In this document: one piece after another, positions 46,840 to 57,629 of the stretch | How the letters are laid out: each line of letters starts with the position of its first letter | Position numbering within the stretch: the first letter of the stretch is position 1 | From: Sorex araneus | Taxonomy: Eukaryota > Chordata > Mammalia > Eulipotyphla > Soricidae | Direction: 5' to 3' | Assembly: GCF_027595985.1 (NCBI RefSeq) | Contig: NC_073303.1 | Span: 188,521,095 to 188,585,094, forward strand | DNA: 64,000 nt | Notes under the pieces: model-generated | What the model was told of the DNA's origin: nothing | Databases searched by the model: none | The model's input: only the letters and a program-made list of their open reading frames with translations | Position numbers and translations under genes: made by a program

Positions 46840-48096
46840 GGCAACAGGAAGTCCAACTGTGACTGTGAGATACATGACATTTTGTAACAAAAAAATAGAA
46901 TATAACTGTAGGGTGAGCTTTATTGGAAAAAACAAGTGCTTCATACTGAAAGTTTTAAGATGAAGATTTAATCTTATGGGGAAAGACTCCATTGAAAGAA
47001 ATAGAATATTATCCTAAAATAATTCAGAAATAACTAAAAGCCAAAATTTGAAAGGAAACATGCTGAGATTTATGATTTGCTTTTCGTTAGAATATATGAG
47101 CTTATCCATAACATGGGAATAATATATGATAATGTAAAACTTTGAAAGGCTTGGGTATACTCTCAACTTAAATAGCATATAAGAATACATTTTTGTAATG
47201 TATTATTTTTAGGTCATTCTAACTTTTCATAAAACTTTATTATGAATTTTATTTAGTGGTGACTCATTTCTGAGTTGTGTTTCTTCAGGTTTTCATTATT
47301 TCAGTGCTTTTAATGAAATATATTTCCACTGACAAATATATTTCAGGATTATAATAAGTTAAGCTCATTAAAAATCTTAAGAAATAGAGGGAAAATAAAT
47401 TTAAAAGTTTGGAAAAATCTATTAAGAAGAGAGTTAAAAACATGAGTAAAATTTATTAATTTTTATTCACTGCTTGTATATTCATATATTCTATTTATAT
47501 ATCCTTCTTAGTCTTCCCTCCAGTTACCAAATTATAAAAGACAAACTCATAAATTGTAATAATCAGTAGAAAATGTGGAGTTTTTAAGGTCCGTTTAAAT
47601 TTGCATATTATTAGATCAAATATTTGAGAATAAAACATTTCCTGAAAATCATGTTGAAATAGCTTTTAGCTCTATTATATTTTCTATAATATAATTTAAT
47701 TAAAAACATTACTTCAGGAGCATCTCTGGTGCTGAAGAATTAGATAAAATAAGAAGAAAAAAAACAAGTGACAAACATTACATATCGAACTGTTGTTATA
47801 TAAAAACAGTATCTTTGATTTATACACTCTTGACCCCAATGTGTTATTTTGAATCAATTTATTAACAAAAGTTACAGCTAAAACAAATTAAAAGTCAAAA
47901 TTACAAAACATATAAAAGACTTTGGGAAAATAAGACTATAATGGATATAGATTAAAAAGCAAAATAACAAACTATCTCAAATAGGCAATGAAAATTTATA
48001 ACCTAGTTATAATAATGTGACATAAGGGTGACAAATAACTAAATATATTTTTTTATCATGTGATTAACTTACAAAAGAGAAAGACAGTGAAATTTT
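46663..48096. other. Unique AT-rich DNA
   Basis: (CATA)n microsatellite at 46807-46839. No gene seen. Confidence 0.55.
46807..46839. repeat. (CATA)n microsatellite
   Basis: About eight uninterrupted ACAT units. Confidence 0.9.
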
Positions 48097-48104
48097 CAAG
48101 TTAT

Positions 48105-48161
48105 TCTTACCTATTCGAAGTATCAATTTGAGGTCTACTTTTCTACAAAATCATGAGTTTG
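48105..48161. repeat. Direct repeat, first copy
   Basis: A ~55-bp segment ('atcaatttgaggtctacttt', 'ctacaaaatcatgagttt') that recurs at about 48694-48751 with few differences. The 530 bp between is AT-rich and holds a faint L1-tail-like stretch near 48210-48245. Confidence 0.8.
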
Positions 48162-48693
48162 GGAAGTGCTAACCTGAAATATGTGAATTAGAATGGATAT
48201 ATGGAAATTGGTGGAGGGTATCGGACACATTGGTGGTGGTGAAAAGAACATTTTTATATTAAAACCAAAAAATATAAAAATTGTAGACATGTAGACAGGA
48301 AAACTAATTTTTAGACACTGAAGAATCAAACCACATAAGATTAATAATAGAATAGACAATTTTCACTGAGAAGGTTCAGCACATTTGTCTACTGAAAAAT
48401 ACTCACCTCCCAGATTTTTATTCTAGAGCCTTAAATTTACCACTTTCTGCTTGGTAAATCTAATGCAAATATTTCCCTACATATCTAGAAACAGCAGTAA
48501 TTGTAATGGAGATAGCTCTCCCAAGGGCAGTGGATATTGGAAGACTAGCAGGCATAGCTATTTTTTGTCTGAAACTTCAAAGAGACTGCCAAGAACTAGT
48601 ACACACTCTGTCACACTCTCTTTGATTTCTCTTTCTGATTTATACTTGTTTTTCTATCACTCTGTGGGGTTCAAGTTATTTATTTATCAAGTT

Positions 48694-48751
48694 CATCTTA
48701 CCTAAATGGAAGCATCAATTTGAGGTCTTCTTTTCTACAAAATCATGAGTT
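48694..48751. repeat. Direct repeat, second copy
   Basis: Same orientation as the copy at 48105-48161. The repeat is too long and too diverged for an ordinary target duplication, so a small local duplication is more likely. Confidence 0.8.
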
Positions 48752-49116
48752 TATTATTATAAATGTTCCACAGCTAACCTTATTAAAAAAGTTCTATTTC
48801 AAATCCTTTGTAGAACCATAATATTTAAACAAATAGACATTAAATTCCAAAACAAATTCTCCTTTCTCCAATCCTACTATTTGAATCTCCCCAGTAACTA
48901 GCTGAACATTCTGGCAAAGATATGTAAATTTATCCTTATATGCTCTACTAGAACACATATTTCTGGTAATTTTGTTAAAGCTCAAAATAAAAGTTTATGG
49001 TTAAAAGTAGATAATTTATTTCCCCTACTTATCATACAAGATTTTACAAAGATGTATGATTTTAAAAAGCTCTGAACCACTAAATGAGCATATTTTCTCC
49101 TATTTTGTATACATTG
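48752..49116. other. Unique DNA
   Basis: Nothing recognised. Confidence 0.5.
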
Positions 49117-49124
49117 GCATCAGG

Positions 49125-50139
49125 CATCACTTATATCATTTGTCATCCTGTTGATTTTCGATTTGATCGATCAGGCATCAGTAATGTCTCCATTTGTCCC
49201 CGGGGCAAGCTAAAGTAGCCCAGTGATATCTACTCGCTCCAGAAACACAAGGAGCATCAAACCATTCATTCAGGGTTTTGACAAAGAAGTCTGACCATCT
49301 CATTAGGTAGGCGGCCATGCAGTCTTTTGACACGCTGTGGAATCCAGTCAGAAACAGCTCTAATCCAGCGGTCATCTCTAAATCACATTACATGTCCAGC
49401 CCATCTGATTTTCAACAAGACATCGTCCCTGATTCTTGATCGTTGACGGAGGTCAAAACTCCAGATTCCTTTTCTCACTTGACTGAAATGTGATATTCCA
49501 AACATAGCTCTTTCAGTTCCTCTTTAGGATACCCAAATAGTGTTCCTCATCCTGTTTTTGTAGGGCTCAGTCTCTCAGGCGTATGTTAATGCAGGAAGAA
49601 TAGTGAAGCGAAAAGATGCGCCTGGATTTGAGATTCTTCATCCTCTTAACCACTTCTTCGATGCTCTTGAAGGCGTTCCACACTGCTCTCTTCCTCTTGC
49701 GCAGTTCTGGCACCAAGTCGTTCCTCACGTTGAGTTCTTGACCCAGGTACACATAGCTGCTGCATTTGGAGATGATCATTCTGTTGAGAGAAAATGGAAC
49801 ATCAGGGACTAGTTTGTTTTTCATGAACATTATCTTGGTGAGATTTAGCTGCAGTCTGACTTTTCCACACTCACAGTCGAAGTCGGCCAGCATTTGTGCT
49901 GTTTGGTTAATGCTTGGTGTTCTTAGAACGATGTCATCAGCGAAGTGCAGATCATGGAGATGCCGACCGTCGATCTTCACTCCCATTCCTTCCCATTCCA
50001 GTCATCACATGACATTCTCCAGGGTGGCACTGAAGAGTTTCAGTGAAATGGTATCACCCAGTCTAACCACTCTCTTTACATCGATGATTACTTCCTTGTA
50101 GAATGATCAGATCCTGGTGGTGAATCTGTAATACAGCTC
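49125..50139 (-). mobile_element. RTE LINE, 3' third in original orientation
   Basis: The minus strand carries the RT C-terminal half and the extreme 3' end of an RTE. The catalytic FADD is intact (DNA 49933-49944), preceded by VKRVVRLGDTIS (the RT motif before FADD). The C-terminal RWSDFFVKTLNE and RYHWATLA near 49230-49300 follow, then a non-poly(A) tail. The open frame 49567-49986 is 139 codons. Frameshifts and stops separate the pieces, so no enzyme can be made. Its left flank GCATCAGG (49117-49124) matches 52431-52438. Confidence 0.93.
49567..49986 (-). pseudogene. RTE reverse-transcriptase fragment with FADD
   Basis: 139 open codons: HDLHFADDIV, the region LQLNLTKIMFM, then SSYVYLGQELNVRNDL. 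This is the palm/thumb part of an RTE-clade reverse transcriptase. By recollection of the family it resembles nematode RTE proteins more than mammalian BovB. It is broken by stops on both sides. Confidence 0.85.
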
Positions 50140-50324
50140 GGGAAAAATCCTCACCTCCACTACCTCCACTATTCAGCACCGCCATACTCCAGGCTGCTTT
50201 CCAGACACATTATAAGCACTTAATACCCATTTTCCATGATTACTACACCATATTCGGTGGGGTTCAAATACGGTGCGAGCCATAGGAACACCTGTAAGGG
50301 TGATTAGAGGCCACCCTAAAAGCC

Positions 50325-50475
50325 TCCATCCCTCTCAGAGAGACCAGCAAGCTACTGAAAGTATCCCACCCACACGGCAGTGCCTGGCAAGCTACCAGTG
50401 GTGTATCCAAGCTACCGGTGGTGTATCCAAGCTACGGGTGGTGTATCCGATATGCCAAGAACAGTAACAACAATG
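50325..50475 (+). repeat. RTE 5'UTR unit homologous to the type B SINE body
   Basis: 'cctctcagagagaccagcaa' through 'ccaagaacagtaacaac' is the same ~115-bp unit as the middle of type B SINEs. Within it 'caagctaccggtggtgtatc' is locally repeated three times (50390-50450). Confidence 0.88.
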
Positions 50476-50594
50476 AGTCTCATTCCCTTGACACTGAAAG
50501 AGCCCCCATTATGGCAGCGTTAAGAAGGATGGGCAAGGAGAGGCTTATCAAATCTCAGAGATGAACTAGACTGCCAAAACGAAGACGGACTAAA

Positions 50595-50810
50595 ATGACT
50601 GTCTGTAATTGCAATGCACATATGCTGACATTGGAAGCATCTATTGAGGACCTGATGGTGCAAGTGCGAAATATCAAGTACAACATCATTGGTTTGACTG
50701 AGACGAGAAGACATCGATCACATGATGCCATTTTCAACACTAGAGAAGAACTGTTCCTCAGAACATGTGACAATAGAGGCGTCAGTGGTGTCATACACTT
50801 GTCAACATGA
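50595..50810 (+). pseudogene. RTE AP-endonuclease N-terminal fragment
   Basis: 71 open codons with CNCNAHML at the start and IIGLTETRRH; the glutamate in TETRR corresponds to the metal-binding residue of AP-type endonucleases. The frame then shifts; later endonuclease pieces (ELHIGSHALDWN, NEIDHIIFN) appear in other frames to about 51240. Confidence 0.8.
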
Positions 50811-51779
50811 ACTTGGACAGGAGCATTGATTCATTCAAATGCCTAAAACCCCAAATCAGACCATTATGCTTGAATAGATGTGGCTCACTGCAGGTAGTTT
50901 CTATCTTAGTCCTCTACACACCAACATCCATCTATGATGAAGAAGAAATTGGGAAATTCTACATGGAGCTGGAGAAATTTTATAAAGAAGACCACACCTC
51001 TACAAGATCATTGACGGTGATTTTAATTCCAAGATAGGACTGAGAAGGTCACCAAAAGAACTCCACATCGGGAGCCATGCCCTAGACTGGAATGAACAGA
51101 GTGAGAGACTGAGTTAATCATATCGACCAAGACCATCCATGGTAACTCACCATTCCAGAAGGCCGAATCAAAACACTGGACATGGGAGTGTCCCAGTAGA
51201 CAGCTCCACAATGAAATTGACCACATCATATTCAATCGATGGTTTTGACTGACCTATGTTACTGTTGTCCCAAAATTCCAGTGGGAATGGACCACTGTCT
51301 CCTTGGTGCAAAATTCTACTTCACAGAGAAATGAGAAAGGACTGTAAAATTTTAGTTTAAGAAGAGAACTCCCAGAATGACCACCAACTGAAAGCTCTCT
51401 GGCAATAATGCAGCAACGTGGCAAGATATTGTCCTTGACAACATCGACAAGGAATATGATCGACTGGTTCAGCACTACCATGACTGCACGAGGAATGCCA
51501 AGAGTGGGAAAGCCAGAAACAGAATCCTGTCTTCAGAAACGCTCGAGCTTATTTGTTTTGGCGTGAGCCTCAGACAATCACAAGCTAACATCTGAGCTCA
51601 CAAAGCTGTGCAGAGAAACAATAATGGAAGACCTCAAAGACAGAACAGCAGCAGTGCTTGCTGATGCGGCAGAAGCCAGAAAAAGTATTTGCAATGCTCG
51701 CCTGTCTTTCGCCAACTACAAGACCAAGAAGACTGCCCTTTGAAGTCCTGATGAAGCTATCATATCTTCCAGAAGGGTA

Positions 51780-52205
51780 ATGGAGAGGATTATTCATGAC
51801 TTCTACTCGGATCTCTTTGATAGCTACATCTACTTTCCCACAAACCAAATTCCTCAGAATGGAAATGTCATTCCCAACATTCTTCTTTCCTCAATCCTAC
51901 ACACCCTTTTATTGGTAAAAAAGCATACAGCACCTGGTCCAGACAAGGTCAGACCTGAACACCTGGAGAATTTGCCATCAGTAGTCGTCAATTTATTGAC
52001 TCAGCTCTTCACACATTACCTGTCTGAATGCAAGTTTCCGTCCCAATGGAAAACCAGAAGGACTATTCTGTTATACAAGAAGGAAGATATCCACGACATC
52101 GGCAACTATCACCCAATCTGCCTGTTGTCCATCCTCTATAAGTTGTTCACTCGAGTCATCGTGAATAGAATAGGCAGAACACTAGTTGAAAGACAACCAT
52201 GTTAG
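51780..52205 (+). pseudogene. RTE reverse-transcriptase N-terminal fragment
   Basis: 141 open codons: IIHDFYSDLFDS, HTAPGPDKVRPEHL, WKTRRTILLYKK, IGNYHPICLLS, YKLFTRVIVNRI. These are the finger/early palm blocks of an RTE-type RT. It ends at a stop replacing the E/Q expected before QAGFRKGFSTID, which follows in the same frame. Confidence 0.88.
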
Positions 52206-52438
52206 CAAGCTGGGTTCCGAAAAGGATTCAGCACAATTGACTGTAACAACACGGTGACCAAGCTCATTGAAGTTTCACGAGAGTTCAAGATGCTGCTCGG
52301 CCTAACTATTCATCAATTTAAAGAAGGCCTTTGATTCTGCTGAGACTGACTCAGTCATCAAAGCCCCAGCCAAACAGGGTGTTCAAACTCAGTACATCAG
52401 AATCCTAAGTGAGCTGTATTATGGATTACAGCATCAGG

Positions 52439-53483
52439 TAGTAAGTGAAAATACAAACCTACTGCTTCATTTACAGTAGATTTTTTCCTTTTTATATTAT
52501 GAATTCAATTACATTTGCTTTAATTCTCCAGAAGAAATGAGAAGAAACTATTGTGAAAAAATGTGACATTTTTGGGCCACATTTGCTGGTTCGCTTGTTC
52601 TCTATAATGTATTGCCTGATCACTCTTTACATTCATTCTCTGGACCAACAAGAACACATTGAAAGCATGATTTGTTTGCAGAAGTTGAAACTACAAAAAA
52701 GAAACAGTAAAGAGGTGAAATGGAACTGGTACAGAACAAGAAAAATAGTAGATTTTTCATCAATATTACTGCAATGTTTCTTGTAGTAACAAGAAATTTA
52801 CTTGTTACTACTTTTACTTGTTATTACTTTTACTTGTTACTACTTTTACTACTACTTTTACTACTTTTAGTCAAATAATTGTACTTGTGAGTATATTACA
52901 TTCTCTATTATTACCTAGCAAATGGGAAAATAATGTTCTTTACTGGGAATATACATGCAAAAACTAAAATCTTTTCCTTAAACTTATTGATATAAATTAT
53001 CTAACTGACAATAAAAATAATAATCCTATTATTTATATTTTAACTTAACACTATATTTGAAATATTAATTATTTGCTGATTGCTGGCCTTTTATATTTTT
53101 ATGGGGTTGATTTTTCTTTATTCTTTGCTGTTAAGTTTCTCCAGTGCTTTACATATCTTGCATATAAATCCATGTCAGATGCGTGATAGGCAAATCTTTT
53201 CTTCTAGTTTCAGGGTTCCAATTTATTCTGGTTATTATTTGTTTTTCAATTCAGAATCTTCTAATTTGATGTATTAGCATTTTTTTTTTGATTCTCCTTG
53301 CTTGGCCAATGACAGTGGACCATTGTAGCTGCCTCTAGATTTAATGTCATAAAGTGTCACGGCTATGTTTTCCATGATGCAAAAAACAAAACAAAACAAA
53401 AAAACATTTGATGAGCTTAACCATCAATTTTTCATGAATAAATACTTTTAATAAAATGTATAAAATGTTAATAGAAAGAATTC
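52439..53483. other. Unique AT-rich DNA with a hairpin-headed tandem repeat
   Basis: No gene seen apart from the repeat at 52783-52875. Confidence 0.55.
52783..52875. repeat. Perfect 11-bp inverted repeat and TTACTTG tandem repeat
   Basis: GTAGTAACAAG (52783-52793) and CTTGTTACTAC (52801-52811) form a perfect stem with a 7-nt loop. The right arm then continues as several 'cttgttactacttttactt' and 'ctacttttact' units. Confidence 0.9.
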
Positions 53484-54090
53484 CCCTCAATTTCATTAAA
53501 GACTCACCACAAACCTATAGCTAATATGATACTAAATGGCTAAAAAATAAAAATAAAAACAAAGAAACAGCAAAAAAAGTGTTTTTTATAAGACCAGGTA
53601 TAAAACTAGGTTGTCTACTCTCACCGCAATTATTCAATACATCATTGCAATTTCTTGCCAAAACAATTAGAAAAAAATGTTTTATTAAAGGCATCCAGGT
53701 TGGAAAAGAATTCAAACTACCACTATTTGCAGATAATATGAATCTGAGAAAACCCAAAAGAGTCTCAAAAAAAAAAACCAAAAAAAAACAAGCCTCCTGA
53801 AAACAGCAAGTTTGTACAGTAACATGAATCAACATTCAGAAATACATAGCAATAATACATGAAACAAAAAATTTTTTAAAAAAGGAAAATACTAATTCAT
53901 AATTCCACCTCCAAATATCAAGTAACTGTGAACCAACATAATGAGACAGAAAAGACATAGAAAAAATAGTAATAACTACTAATCTAATTATTAAAAGACA
54001 CAAGGAAGTGTAAACACACCTTCCTGTTCATAGAACAAGCACAATAATATTGTCATTATGTTTTTCTATCCAAAGAAATATGCAGATTCA
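53484..54090 (+). mobile_element. Old L1 ORF2 reverse-transcriptase fragment
   Basis: Translated pieces LSPQLFNTSLQFLAKTIR and PLFADNM are L1 RT blocks; the catalytic aspartate pair is decayed (FADN, about 53724-53741). An A-run and stops follow. Continues in pieces to 55135, interrupted by younger elements. Confidence 0.8.
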
Positions 54091-54091
54091 A

Positions 54092-54208
54092 CACTTATCA
54101 CTGTTCTCCTGTTGCTCATCGATTTGCTCGAGCAGGCGCCAATAACGTCTCCTTTCGTCCCTGTCATGTTCAGGGTCAGGGGGGTGAGGCCCGTTATTGT
54201 TAGTGTTA
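54092..54208 (-). mobile_element. Internally deleted RTE derivative, 3' fragment
   Basis: Minus strand: a short stretch of 5'UTR ('ctcacccccctgaccctgaa') is joined to 'catgacagggacgaaaggag', then the RTE tail. Inserted in the old L1. The junction differs from those at 7.0 and 55.8 kb. Confidence 0.75.
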
Positions 54209-54214
54209 TGTGTG

Positions 54215-54252
<38 letters not shown>
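54209..54252. repeat. (TG)n microsatellite
   Basis: About 20 TG units abutting the 5' edge of the RTE derivative. Confidence 0.95.
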
Positions 54253-54254
<2 letters not shown>

Positions 54255-54430
54255 CAATGGAATACCGGAGACATAAAAAATGATGAAATTATGCAATCTG
54301 CTACAACATGGATAGAACTAAAAGACACCATGCTAAATGAACTAAACCATAAGAAGGGTAAGCACAGGTTTTTTCACTTATATCTTACTTGTTCAGAATA
54401 ATTGGGAAAGAGCATACAATGTGTTAAAGC
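54253..54430 (+). mobile_element. Old L1 ORF2 C-terminal fragment
   Basis: 'tatacaatggaatacc' and 'ctacaacatggatagaacta' match the L1 ORF2 3' coding region; this is the continuation of the copy at 53484. Confidence 0.75.
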
Positions 54431-54454
54431 TGTGTGTGTGTGTGTGTGTGTGTA
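54431..54454. repeat. (TG)n microsatellite
   Basis: Twelve uninterrupted TG units. Confidence 0.9.
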
Positions 54455-54570
54455 TTGTGGGGGAGGGTGCCCAGATCACTCTTGTCACCAGAATATTGGA
54501 AGGAAAGTTACATGGAAAGAAAGAATTTGAAGATTGAGAAGAAACAAAGATGAAGCAAGAGAGGCAGACA

Positions 54571-54822
54571 CTATCACTGTAGCACCGTCATCCCGCTGTT
54601 CATTGATTTGCTCAAGCGGGCACCAGTATTATCTCCATTGTGAGACTTGTTGTTACTGTTTTTGGCATATCATATATGGCCCGGGTAGCTTGCCAGGCTC
54701 TGCTGTGCGGGCGGGATACTCTCAGTGGCTTGCCGGACTCTCCAAGAGGGACAGAGGAATTGAACCTGGGTTGTCCCCGTGCAAGGCAAATGCCCTACCT
54801 GCTGTGTTATCTCTCCATCCAA
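54571..54822 (-). mobile_element. Type B SINE, full length
   Basis: Antisense near-consensus copy, with head 'ggatggagagataacacagc' and tail 'gcccgcttgagcaaatcaat'. Inserted in the old L1. Confidence 0.93.
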
Positions 54823-55135
54823 GACAAAAAGGGAGACATAAAGAAAGGGAGAAAATGGCAGACAAAAAGAGATATATTGATGATTTAAAGGAATGATGTG
54901 ATATATATTCAAACCACAGAATCAAGAACACTAAAACATGAGATCCAAACTCTAACAAACAAATTTAGAAATGTACCTGTCAGGGCAGACTGCTAGAGGT
55001 GGGAAAGTGAGGTGGAAGGGGGCCAGGGGACAGGAGTGGAGGAAAGCTAACATGATTCTGGGATTGGTTCTGGAACACTAACACTCAAATATAAATAACA
55101 TTACAAACTATGGTGCTTTAATAAAATTAAAAAGG
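54823..55135 (+). mobile_element. Old L1 3'UTR
   Basis: G-rich block near 55000-55045 and 'ggtgctttaataaaatta' before an A-rich end: the tail of the L1 started at 53484. Confidence 0.6.
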
Positions 55136-55293
55136 AAGATGTCTATTGGATGAAAAATTGTGTAATAAAATATGTCAAAGTAAAGAATTTCGGGGCAATA
55201 GGTAAAGCTCTTAAGTATGCTATTAAAAAATAAAAATAATGTGGAGAAACAAACATGTATAGTTGAATGTGAATTTCAATATTTATGTAAATC

Positions 55294-55912
55294 ACGTTTG
55301 GATGAGCATCATGCATGGAGGAACTGCAGAGGAACCAGTGTGGGCCAGGGGCTGAGATCTACAAGGCTGCTCAGATGGGGACTGGGCCTCTTCAGCCCAG
55401 ATCCTCCATTTTCCAGTAACTTGGCAGTCACAGCCAGAGACTACCCCCAGTGCCTTGTAATCCCATCAATGGCCAACATCCAGAGACTATAAAACCAAAG
55501 TCCAGGGAGCTCCCGCATTGCGGCCGAGAGATATCTAATAGCCTAGTCCTCCCTCTTGGAGAACCTGACAAGCTACTGAGAGTCTATTGCTCACTTGGCA
55601 GAGCCTGGTAAGCTCTCTGTGGCGTACTTATATCCAAAATACAGTAACAGATATATACATACCTCTCAGAGAGCCCGGCAAGCTATTGAGAGTATTCCAC
55701 TTGCATTGCAGAGTCTGGCAAGCTACCCATGGAGTATTTGATATGCCCAAAACAGTAACAATAGGTCTCATTCCTCTGACCCTGAAGAGCCTCCAATCAT
55801 AGGGAAAGACGAGAAAGGAGAGGCTGCTAAAATCTCAGGGCTGAATGTAATAGAGACATTACTGGTGCCCACTTGAGTAAATCGAAAAGAACTGGGTGAC
55901 ATTAATACAGTG
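55294..55912 (+). mobile_element. Internally deleted RTE derivative with two tandem 5'UTR units
   Basis: A ~250-bp GC-richer 5' segment (55294-55545) is followed by two tandem copies of the body unit (about 55546-55650 and 55660-55765). Next come 'tctcattcctctgaccctga' and 'gctaaaatctcagggct', then a jump to the RTE 3' end ('agagacattactggtgccca'). ATGTAAATC at 55285-55293 and 55913-55921 is the target duplication, so the 5' segment belongs to the insertion. No tRNA head. Confidence 0.82.
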
Positions 55913-55921
55913 ATGTAAATC

Positions 55922-56325
55922 TATATAGTATTTATTAAATATATACATTTAAATGCATGGATTTTATTGTAATATGAAATATATACCCACACATAAAAAC
56001 AACATATTTGTGGTTATTACTATAAGCATATATCTATTGGTAAAATAGTTTGAGTTATGTGGTCTTGCATTATGAGTCATGTAATATATTCTATTCATAA
56101 GCATATCTGCAGGCCTACTCTTTGGGCCTGATAATTGTAAAACCTATAAAATATTATTTTCCACCCATTCTGACTTTGGCTGGGATTTTTATGGATATAA
56201 TATAGTTGGATATTTTATTTTCTAGTCTTTTCTATCTGTTTGTATACTAATTAAGATTGTCATCATAAAGTATCACAAATTGGGACCCTTCAATAGCAGA
56301 AGCTAATTTTATTATAGCTGTGGAG
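55922..56325. other. Unique AT-rich DNA
   Basis: Nothing recognised. Confidence 0.5.
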
Positions 56326-57110
56326 AAACAGAGGCCATTGGCAAGAAATCAGCCATCTGGACCAGGACTTTTGTCCATGGGGAAATTCTTAATTATTGTT
56401 TCAGTGTTTTTGTTGCTATTGATCTTTTCAGTCTATTTCCATCCCATTCATTTTTGCAAGATGTATTTCTCCATATATTTCAGTTTAAGGAGATTGCATA
56501 TTTCTATATATTTCTGTTTGGGGAGATTACATATTTGTAGATTATTTCCATTTCTAGGTTCTCCAAATTTACAGAGTAGAGGTGCTCATAGTAAGCTCTC
56601 ATTATCCCCTGATTTTTTAAGGGTTCTGAGATAACTTCTCCCACTTGATGCCTGAATAGATTTATTTGAGCATTTTCTCTTTTTTTGACTTGTGAATCTA
56701 GTCAAAGGTTAGTTATCTTGTTTATTCTTTCAATGAACCTGCTTTTGGTCAAATTGATACTTTGTATTGCTTTCTTGGTTTCTATATGATAGTTTTCTGT
56801 TCTAGTATTTTATTATTTCCGTCCTTTTAATAGTTTTTAGATGTATTTCTTATTTGTTCTCTAGATATTGAAGATATGCATTTAGGTTGTTGATTTTTAT
56901 TCATTTCTTAATGTAATCCTATATTTCTGAGTCCCCTCCTAAGTACTGCTTTAGCTGTGTTCGATTTTGATCACTTGTTATTTTTGTTAACCCAATAAAC
57001 ATAAACAAGTTTTCCTCTTCAAATTTTGTTCTCCAATTGTTTAATAAGAATTTTGAAGTTTCTATACATCTTAAAATTTGCTTCAAATGCTACCGTGGAT
57101 TTTCCTTTTC
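56326..57110 (-). mobile_element. Old L1 ORF2 fragment, antisense
   Basis: The plus strand shows the familiar complement of L1 ORF2 between endonuclease and RT ('caatgaacctgcttttgg', 'gttctagtattttattattt', 'aagtactgctttagctgtg'). All frames are broken. Confidence 0.7.
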
Positions 57111-57619
57111 CTCCTAATTCTTTTTTGAAAGGCAACCCCTTTCAAAATTTTTAATACTATATTTTTCCCAGATTTTATTTTTATCAAAATGTCAAGATAG
57201 AATTAGAAATTCTTTTACACTTTAAATAAATAATATAAAATATTGATCCATTCAAATCAGCTGCTGAGCTACAAAATCTTTTATATTGTTGGCAGTCTTT
57301 TGAGTAAACTTGAAGCCTTGTTCCAACAATGCACTGTAGAGATGTATTGAATGAGATGAAAAATATGAGTCACTGAGCAAGAGTGGAATGGTGATTACTA
57401 TCTAAAGCTATGGAGTAGAAAACAATCATTAGATAAACAAGGAGCCAGAAAATATTTGTCTGACTGCTGAGTATATTGGTGAATATATATGAATCAATTA
57501 CTAAGGAAGTAAATAATCTTTCATTAGAAATTTATGGATCTCTAATAATTGCATTTGATATGCTGAGGCATTTGAAATTTTCAGATTCTCAGCTATTGTC
57601 AAACAATGAAAAGAGTTCG
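57111..57619. other. Unique AT-rich DNA
   Basis: Nothing recognised. Confidence 0.5.
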
Positions 57620-57629
57620 AAGTACTTTA

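Larger units (their letters stand above)
50140..52430 (+). mobile_element. RTE LINE, 5' two-thirds, inverted relative to its 3' part
   Basis: In plus-strand sense order this holds the 5'UTR with a SINE-B-like unit (50325-50475), an AP-type endonuclease (LTETRRH at 50693-50713, GDFN-like near 51016-51027), and RT (TAPGPDKVRPEHL near 51930-51965, then HPICLLS and QAGFRKGFSTID). It stops at 'gagctgtatta' (52411-52421), the same element position where the opposite-strand 3' part starts (complement at 50129-50139). Total 3.3 kb, the usual length of a complete RTE. Several frameshifts and stops are present. Confidence 0.92.

Noticed and set aside
48175-48690. An L1 insertion bounded by a very long target duplication.
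   Set aside because: The flanking repeats are ~55 bp and diverged, and no clear A tail or L1 coding is present.
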